From Methylophilales bacterium BACL14 MAG-120910-bin43 (GTDB taxonomy: Bacteria > Pseudomonadota > Gammaproteobacteria > Burkholderiales > Methylophilaceae): a stretch of 64,000 nt of DNA. The notes beneath the pieces are model-generated. The model saw only the letters and a program-made list of their open reading frames with translations. It had not been told where the DNA came from and made no database searches. Shown piece after piece: positions 58,801 through 64,000 of the stretch; positions within the stretch are counted from its first letter, which is position 1, and every line of letters begins with the position of its first letter. The DNA lies in assembly GCA_905181685.1 (NCBI GenBank), contig CAJIYK010000003.1, positions 62,001 to 126,000 on the forward strand. The letters are read 5' to 3'. A program made the translations under genes and the position numbers.

Positions 58801-59055
58801 TATGTGAATAAAGTTGCTGAAGGGAGACCACATATTGTTGATATGATAAAAAATGATGAAATTGATTTTATTGTGAATATTACTGAAGATAAACAGGCTA
58901 TTGCTGATTCCTATGAAATTAGAAGAAATGCTTTACAGAATAAGGTGACCTACTACACTACTTTTGCCGGGGCTAAGGCGGCCTGCGTTGGAATGAACTA
59001 TTCAGATGAAATTACGTTTCATCACTTCAAAACTTGCATAAAATACCTCTCTTAA
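55857..59055 (+). CDS. carB: carbamoyl-phosphate synthase large subunit, at least seven frameshifts
   Basis: Synthetase subunit with two ATP-grasp halves. I start at ATG 55857: [23 protein letters not shown]. The long middle ORF shows [52 protein letters not shown], and the second-half [32 protein letters not shown]. Indels occur near 56084 (A-run), 58150, 58340, 58529, 58633 and 58740 (two). Each one-base fix restores family sequence, for example [50 protein letters not shown] and the C-terminal MGS-like domain up to the stop. About 1065 aa when restored, the usual size. Not a real pseudogene, in my view. Confidence 0.92.
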
Positions 59056-59110
59056 AATACACTCAATTCATATAACGCTTTCAATAACAATAAGATAATT
59101 AGGAAAAATT

Positions 59111-59590
59111 TTGGATCAAACTCCCATTACAATCAATGGCTCAGAAAAGCTTAAAGAAGAGTTAAAGACTTAAAAAGTGTGGAAAGGCCTGAAGTTATTG
59201 CAGCTATTGCTGAAGCCAGAGCTCAAGGAGATCTCTCTGAAAATGCTGAATACGATGCTGCTAAAGAAAAGCAAGGATTTATTGAGGGAAGAATCGCTGA
59301 TATTGAAGCAAAGCTATCTAACTGCATCATTATTGATCCGGCAGAACTTCAGAATGAGATGGCAAATGTGTATTTGGATCGACTGTTGTTATTCAGGATC
59401 TTGATTCTGAGGATGAGGCTGAATACCAAATTGTTGGTGATGATGAGGCAGATATTAAGGAAAAAAAGATCTCAATAAGTTCTCCATTAGCAAAAGCACT
59501 TATTGGTAAAGAAAACGAAGATATTGTCGAATTTGAGTCGCCTGGTGGATTGAAGACCTATGAAATTTTAAAAGTAAAATACTTATATAA
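59111..59590 (+). CDS. greA: transcription elongation factor GreA, at least two frameshifts
   Basis: Rescues backtracked RNA polymerase. The TTG at 59111 follows AGGA and gives [19 protein letters not shown]. One A is missing near 59168 ([40 protein letters not shown], the GreA coiled coil with its DxxE-type tip). A second indel near 59373 restores [28 protein letters not shown], then [30 protein letters not shown]. The current frame runs past the expected end without a stop; a further indel would put the stop at TAA 59588-59590. It follows carB, the standard order. Confidence 0.88.
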
Positions 59591-59594
59591 AACT

Positions 59595-60041
59595 ATGAAT
59601 TCTTTTTTAAACAAATTAAGTTTCATTTTTACAAGCATTTGGGTTGGAGGTCTCTGGGCAATGCTCATGGTGACTCATGTAATTTTTAACATATTCCTAG
59701 CTCTTATATTGCTGGTGTGATTGTTTCTAATTTATTTACTTATATTAATATCTTTGGAATGGTTACCCTTGTTTTAGCGTTGATATATGGATTCCATATA
59801 GAATCTATTAGGTTCTTTAAAAAAATTCAAGCGTGGCTAGCACTCTTTATTTTAGTCATAGTTTGCATTAGTTATTTTCGGAATCAATCCTATTTTAGAA
59901 GCATTAAAAGTAGAAGCCTTTCCAAAAGAAGTCATGGAAAGTGTTTTTGCAGATAGGTTTTCAGCATGGCATGGGATTGCAAGCATTGCCTATTTAATTC
60001 AGTGTATTTTAGGAATATTTTTACTATTAAAGAGCAGGTAG
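59595..60041 (+). CDS. DUF4149-type integral membrane protein, two frameshifts
   Basis: A small membrane protein that starts MNSFLNKLSFIFTSIWVGGLWAMLMVTHVIF and continues, after an indel near 59697, as SSYIAGVIVSNLFTYINIFGMVTLVLALIYGF. Removing an extra C near 59880 gives SYFGINPILEALKVEAFPKEVMESVFADRFSAWHGIASIAYLIQ and then ILGIFLLLKSR. Four hydrophobic helices and the motif ADRFSAWHGIASIAYLI fit the DUF4149 family found between greA and yhbY in betaproteobacteria. The function is unknown. The stop is 1 bp from the yhbY stop. Confidence 0.82.
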
Positions 60042-60042
60042 T

Positions 60043-60328
60043 CTAAGGAAGTATTATTTTTGATGTCTCATTGGCTTTAAAAATTACTATTTGCTTGCCA
60101 ATCTGATTGATTGCTTGCCCATTAGTTTTTTTACATACTTCATCAAGTAAAAGTTTTCTTTTAGCTTTTTCTTTTTCTTGAAGCTTTATTTTAATGAGTT
60201 CGTGGGCTTTCAAACTGACTATAATTTCATTAATTACTGAATCAGTAAGTCCTTTGTGCCAATTTGTACCACAGGATTAAGTTATGAGAAAGAGCTTTGA
60301 GGTGAGCAACTTGTTTTGAATTTAGCAT
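60043..60328 (-). CDS. yhbY: RNA-binding protein YhbY (CRS1/YhbY domain), two frameshifts
   Basis: A small KH-like protein that associates with pre-50S ribosomes. It is missing from the ORF track because of two indels. The minus strand from ATG 60328 reads MLNSKQVAHLKALSHNLNPVVQIGTKGLTDSVINEIIVSLKAHELIKIKL and ends NQIGKQIVIFKANETSKIILP. The corrections are one added A near 60285 and one added base near 60265. The GTKGLT and AHELIK blocks are diagnostic. It is divergent from rlmE-ftsH, as in most proteobacteria. Confidence 0.87.
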
Positions 60329-60370
60329 ATATAAATAATAATTATTTAAATTTTAGGCGTAGTGTATCAG

Positions 60371-60995
60371 ATGAGTAAAGCCAACAACTAGTAAAAGCTG
60401 GATGAATGAGTCATGTTAAAGACCCATTTGTCATTCAGGCACAAAAAGATGGATATCGCTCGCGAGCCGCATATAAATTAATCGAAATTGATAAAAAGTA
60501 TAAAATCTATTAAATCAGGTATTACCGCAGTAGATTTAGGGGCTGCCCCCGGAGGATGGTCTCAAGTTTTACAAAAAAAATAGGCTTAAAGGGAAAGGTC
60601 GTAGGTATAGATTTGTTAGAAGTAGCGCCCATTAAAGGCATAGATTTTATTCAAGGTGATTTTATGCAAGAAGAGATATTGAATGAAATGGTTGATAAGC
60701 TAGAAAATAAGCCTGTAGACCTTGTAATTTCAGATATGGCCCCCAATATTAGTGGTATAAAAATGGTTGATCAACAAAAAGCTATTTATCTGAATGAATT
60801 GGCCTTTGATTTTGCTTCAAAACATTTGAAACAAAATGGATGTTTTCTGGTCAAGTCTTTTGTTGGTAAGATTTTGAAGAGTTTGTTAAAAATTTGAGAT
60901 CTTGTTTTAAAAAAGTTTATAAAATTAAGCCAGATTCATCGAGAAGCAGAAGTGCAGAAATATTTTTATTAGGCTATGAGTTTTGTAGCAGTTAA
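60371..60995 (+). CDS. rlmE: 23S rRNA (uridine-2552-2'-O)-methyltransferase, at least five frameshifts
   Basis: Methylates U2552 in the A-loop. The track shows only the middle. The restored reading is [69 protein letters not shown], then [13 protein letters not shown] and [19 protein letters not shown], ending [15 protein letters not shown]. The catalytic K-D-K-E set of FtsJ can be placed (K in AAYKL, D in SDMAPN, K in LVKSF, E in SAEIF). Indels occur near 60388, 60411, 60509, 60582 (A-run) and 60868. It lies just before ftsH, its usual partner. Confidence 0.9.
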
Positions 60996-61003
60996 ATTAA
61001 CTG
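60989..61003 (+). other. palindrome between rlmE and ftsH
   Basis: CAGTTAAATTAACTG is a perfect 15-base palindrome that overlaps the rlmE stop. It is followed by T-rich sequence (TTTTAATTTTTAATTAG) and a TATAAT. It may be a weak terminator or an operator before a secondary ftsH promoter, but AT-only arms make chance plausible. Confidence 0.3.
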
Positions 61004-61066
61004 TTTTAATTTTTAATTAGTTATAATAAAGACAATAAGCATTTATTTATTTTTAAGGACTAAACA

Positions 61067-62957
61067 TTGAATAAAAACTTACTTAAGAGTATCGGCATTT
61101 GGATTGCCATTGGCATCATAATGATGACCATATTTAATCAATTTTCTTCTTCATCCAGACTAGAAAATAAACTCGTTTATTCTCAATTTATGGATCAGGT
61201 TAAATCAGGAAATATTGCTAAAGGTGAGAATTGACGGTCAAAACTTAACAGGTACAACTAACAACGGTAAAAAATTCTCAACTTACGCCCCTACAGACCC
61301 ATGGCTTGTTTCAGATTTATTGAAAAATGGTGTGGTGGTTGAAGCTCAACCTGCAGAAAAGCAATCATTCTTTATGCAGCATATTTATTTCTTGGTTCCC
61401 AATGATCTTATTGATTGGTGTATGGATATTCTTTATGAAGCAAATGCAAGGTGGTGGAAAAGGTGGAGGTCCATTCTCCTTTGGAAAAGTAAAGCAAGCA
61501 ATTGATCAAGACTTCAAACAAAACTACTTTTAAAGATGTTGCTGGTTGTGATGAAGCTAAAGAAGAAGTCACTGAAATTGTTGACTTCTTAAAAGATCCA
61601 GCAAAATTTCATAAATTAGGCGGTAAAATTCCCAGAGGTGTTTGCTGGTAGGCCCTCCGGGCACAGGTAAGACATTGCTTGCACGAGCAGTTGCTGGTGA
61701 AGCGAAAGTTCCTTTCTTTACTATATCTGGTTCCGATTTTGTTGAAATGTTTGTAGGTGTTGGTGCAGCTAGAGTTAGAGATATGTTTGAACAAGCTAAG
61801 AAAAACTCACCATGTATTATTTTTATTGATGAAATTGATGCAGTGGGAAGAAGTAGAGGCGCTGGTACAGGTGGTGGAAATGATGAAAGAGAACAAACAT
61901 TAAATCAGTTACTTGTTGAACTCGATGGTTTTGAAGCCAATTCAGGTGTGATTGTTATCGCTGCAACTAAACCGTGCAGATGTTTTAGATAAAGCTTTAC
62001 TTAGACCAGGCAGATTTGATCGACAAATTATGGTTGCATTACCTGATATCAAAGGTAGAGAAGAAATTCTTCATGTTCACATGAGAAAGATTCCAACTGA
62101 CATGATGTAAAGGCAGATATTATTGCTAGAGGAACCCCAGGTTTTCTGGTGCTGATTTAGCAAATTTAGTTAATGAAGCTGCTTTATTTGCAGCAAGAGT
62201 AATAAAACATTGTAGATATGGAAGATTTTGAAGCAAGCAAAAGATAAAATCTATATGGGCCCTGAAAGAAAATCACTGGTATATGCGTGAAGAAGAGAGA
62301 ATGAATACTGCTTATCATGAATCTGGTCATGCAGTAGTTGCTAAATTATTGCCAAATGCTGACCCAGTTCATAAAGTAACGATTATGCCTAGAGGTTATG
62401 CATTAGGCTTAACTTGGCAGCTTCCAGAATTTGATAGGTTTAGTAATTTTAAAACTAAGATGCTCGAGGAAATATCCATATTATTTGGAGGTCGTATTGC
62501 TGAAGAAGTATTTATGAAGCAAATGTCTACAGGTGCTGGAAATGATTTTGAAAGAGCAACAAAGCTTGCAAGAGATATGGTGACCAAATATGGAATGTCA
62601 GATAAGCTCGGAACAATGGTTTATGCTGATGAAAATCAAGAGTCATTTTTGGTGCACCCAAGTCAATATCAGAGGCGACACAACAGTTAGTGGATGCTGA
62701 AATCAAATCTATTTTAGACAAGCAATATTCAATTGCCAGAAAATTGATTGAAAAAAATAAAAAGAAAATTGAGGCCATGGCTAAAGCTTTACTTGAATAT
62801 GAAACAATTGATAGCGATCAAATTGATGACTGTGATGGCAGGGAAAAAAGTAAGAGCACCTAAACCTTCTAAGTCATCTAACGACAAAAAAATGCCTCCT
62901 TCTGGTAAGGCACCAACAAGCAGCATCAAGCCACAACCCGCAACTAAATCTAGATAA
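61067..62957 (+). CDS. ftsH: ATP-dependent zinc metalloprotease FtsH, at least eight frameshifts
   Basis: Membrane AAA+ protease that degrades misfolded membrane proteins and, in E. coli, sigma-32 and LpxC. TTG start: [20 protein letters not shown] (first helix), periplasmic loop, second helix [17 protein letters not shown]. The AAA domain has [34 protein letters not shown] and [12 protein letters not shown]; the protease domain has YHESGHAVV (HEXXH) and [25 protein letters not shown]. Fragments are joined by one-base changes near 61225, 61378, 61500-61530, 61645, 61975, 62100, 62145, 62200-62240, 62280 and 62650. Restored length is about 630 aa. A terminator follows. Confidence 0.93.
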
Positions 62958-62960
62958 AAA

Positions 62961-62989
62961 AAGGGGGGCGAAAGCCTCCTTATTTTTTT
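62961..62989 (+). terminator. intrinsic terminator of ftsH
   Basis: AAGGGGGGC-GAAA-GCCTCCTT forms a strong stem with one G-T wobble and one bulged G, capped by a GAAA tetraloop, and is followed by TATTTTTTT. The flanking A-run can extend the stem. The T-tract runs straight into the folP ATG at 62990. Confidence 0.85.
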
Positions 62990-63805
62990 ATGAATAAAAT
63001 CTCGCAGCTTCTTAAATTAAACACAAGACCATTGATTATGGGAGTGTTAAATTTAACTCCTGACTCCTTTTCTGATGGAGGAAAATATAATGAGATAGAT
63101 CTAGCTCTGAAACGTGTTGAATATATGATTGAATCTGGCGCAGATATTATTGATATCGGGGCAGAGTCTTCACGCCCAGGTGCTGAAATTATTACTGTTG
63201 ATGATGAGAGAGAAAGATTAGAACCCACTTTAAAAGAAATTAAAAAAGTTTTTGATGTCCCAATTTCAATTGATACTTATAAACCAGAAATCATGAAGCT
63301 CTCAATTGATTATGGTGTTGATATGATTAATGATATCTACGCTTTACAAAAATCTGGCACAATTGAAGTTATATCAAATTCAAATGTTCTTGTGTGTTTG
63401 ATGCACATGCAAAATTCTCCAAAAAATATGCAAAACTCACCTCATTATAAAAATATAATATTAGAAGTTGAATCATTCTTTAAAGCTCGTACGGCTGCTC
63501 TTAATAAGGCAGGCATTAAAAACGAAAGAATATTACTTGACCCTGGTTTTGGTTTTGGAAAAACCTTTGAGCATAATATTGATTTATTTAAAAAAATTAA
63601 TCAATTTACAAAATTATCTTTTCCACTTTTAGTTGGTGTTTCAAGAAAATCGATGGTAAAAAAAATGGTAGGTGATATAGAAAATGATATCATTCAAGCA
63701 AGTGTATTACTTGCTTGTTTAGCAGTTCAAAATGGTGCTAAAATTTTGCGGGTCCATGACGTAAAAGAAACATTTAATGCTATATCTGTTCTTCAAGCTG
63801 TATAA
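62990..63805 (+). CDS. folP: dihydropteroate synthase
   Basis: Condenses dihydropterin pyrophosphate with p-aminobenzoate in folate synthesis. RPLIMGVLNLTPDSFSDGGKY, DIIDIGAESSRPGAE, PISIDTYKPE, MINDIYALQ, LLDPGFGFGKT and LLVGVSRKSMV are all standard. The 271-aa length is normal and the frame intact. The ATG comes directly after the ftsH terminator T-tract, so it lacks an ordinary Shine-Dalgarno. It is followed by glmM 9 bp later, the classic ftsH-folP-glmM order. Confidence 0.96.
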   Translation: MNKISQLLKLNTRPLIMGVLNLTPDSFSDGGKYNEIDLALKRVEYMIESGADIIDIGAESSRPGAEIITVDDERERLEPTLKEIKKVFDVPISIDTYKPEIMKLSIDYGVDMINDIYALQKSGTIEVISNSNVLVCLMHMQNSPKNMQNSPHYKNIILEVESFFKARTAALNKAGIKNERILLDPGFGFGKTFEHNIDLFKKINQFTKLSFPLLVGVSRKSMVKKMVGDIENDIIQASVLLACLAVQNGAKILRVHDVKETFNAISVLQAV

Positions 63806-63814
63806 GGGAGTTGT

Positions 63815-64000
63815 GTGAAAAAAAAATATTTTGGTACCGATGGTATTAGAGGAAAAGTAGGAAGTTCACCGATTACGGCAGAGTTTTTTGTCAAGTTAGG
63901 ATACGCTGCTGGGGTGGTATTAGCCCGAATAAATAAACGCAGTAAAAAACCCACGGTAATCATAGGAAAAGATACTCGGATTTCAGGTTACATGCTTGAA
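63815..64000 (+). CDS. glmM: phosphoglucosamine mutase, cut by window edge
   Basis: Converts glucosamine 6-phosphate to glucosamine 1-phosphate for peptidoglycan and LPS. The GTG start follows GGGAG and gives [16 protein letters not shown], the GlmM opening. [31 protein letters not shown] follows, the segment before the catalytic serine loop. Only the first 62 codons are in the window. Confidence 0.95.
   Translation, partial: MKKKYFGTDGIRGKVGSSPITAEFFVKLGYAAGVVLARINKRSKKPTVIIGKDTRISGYMLE

Noticed and set aside
55857-62957. Pseudogene cluster or genuine gene decay from carB to ftsH
   Set aside because: Protein sequence stays fully conserved on both sides of every break, no large deletions or missense decay appear, and CarB, FtsH and GreA are core functions. 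Sequencing error is simpler.

Overview
The window is an AT-rich, very gene-dense stretch of core chromosome. Gene content and order suggest a small-genome betaproteobacterium, most likely a streamlined Methylophilaceae methylotroph of the OM43/'Methylopumilus' kind. The supporting gene orders are plsC-gmhB-glyS-glyQ-lnt-corC-ybeY-phoH-miaB, ubiB-ubiJ-ubiE-DUF971, hrcA-nadK-recN-fur-bamE-dapB-carAB-greA and yhbY/rlmE-ftsH-folP-glmM, together with edd-eda. The class is a confident inference; the family is only probable. There is no rRNA, insertion sequence, prophage, CRISPR array or secondary-metabolite cluster, and no gap over 300 bp without a gene.

Layout. 1-9.6 kb (minus): lipid and heptose enzymes, glycyl-tRNA synthetase, Lnt, a secreted unknown protein, CorC, YbeY, PhoH, MiaB. 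9.7-15.1 kb: siroheme synthase, an EnvZ/OmpR-type two-component pair, a periplasmic EF-hand protein, a COG3146 protein and a DUF2970 protein. 15.1-22 kb (minus): tRNA-Met, YchF, Pth, L25, Prs, tRNA-Gln, IspE, LolB and a secreted TPR protein. 22.1-27 kb (plus): a Gld-like ABC exporter with GldG and DUF4340 partners, then MutM. 27-33.8 kb (minus): ubiquinone genes, RpoH, FtsX, FtsE, FtsY. 33.9-38.2 kb (plus): two M16 proteases, RsmD, CoaD, ferredoxin, glyoxalase. 38.2-42 kb (minus): dnaJ-dnaK-grpE. 42.1-45.3 kb (plus): Entner-Doudoroff enzymes and a HAD hydrolase. 45.3-49.9 kb (minus): HldE, HldD, HemH, HrcA. 50-64 kb (mostly plus): NadK, RecN, Fur (minus), BamE, DapB, CarA, CarB, GreA, DUF4149, YhbY (minus), RlmE, FtsH, FolP, start of GlmM.

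The most interesting biology is heat-shock control. A near-perfect CIRCE operator lies directly upstream of rpoH, its repressor HrcA is encoded in the same window, and two sigma-32-like promoters precede grpE and dnaK. This suggests a stacked HrcA -> sigma-32 -> chaperone circuit.

A second strong signal is technical. At least sixteen conserved genes in the first 54 kb are broken by single-base indels, often in homopolymers. Between about 54.0 and 62.9 kb I count about thirty more, and nearly every gene there is fragmented. In each case I checked, adding or removing one base restores a conserved motif (for example DFTRPE in DapB). The simplest reading is uncorrected sequencing error, not gene decay, so I annotate these as whole genes with frameshifts. 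Reading through them recovered a bifunctional HldE, the UbiB C-terminal membrane helix, and full YbeY, YhbY and RlmE genes that the ORF track misses or fragments.
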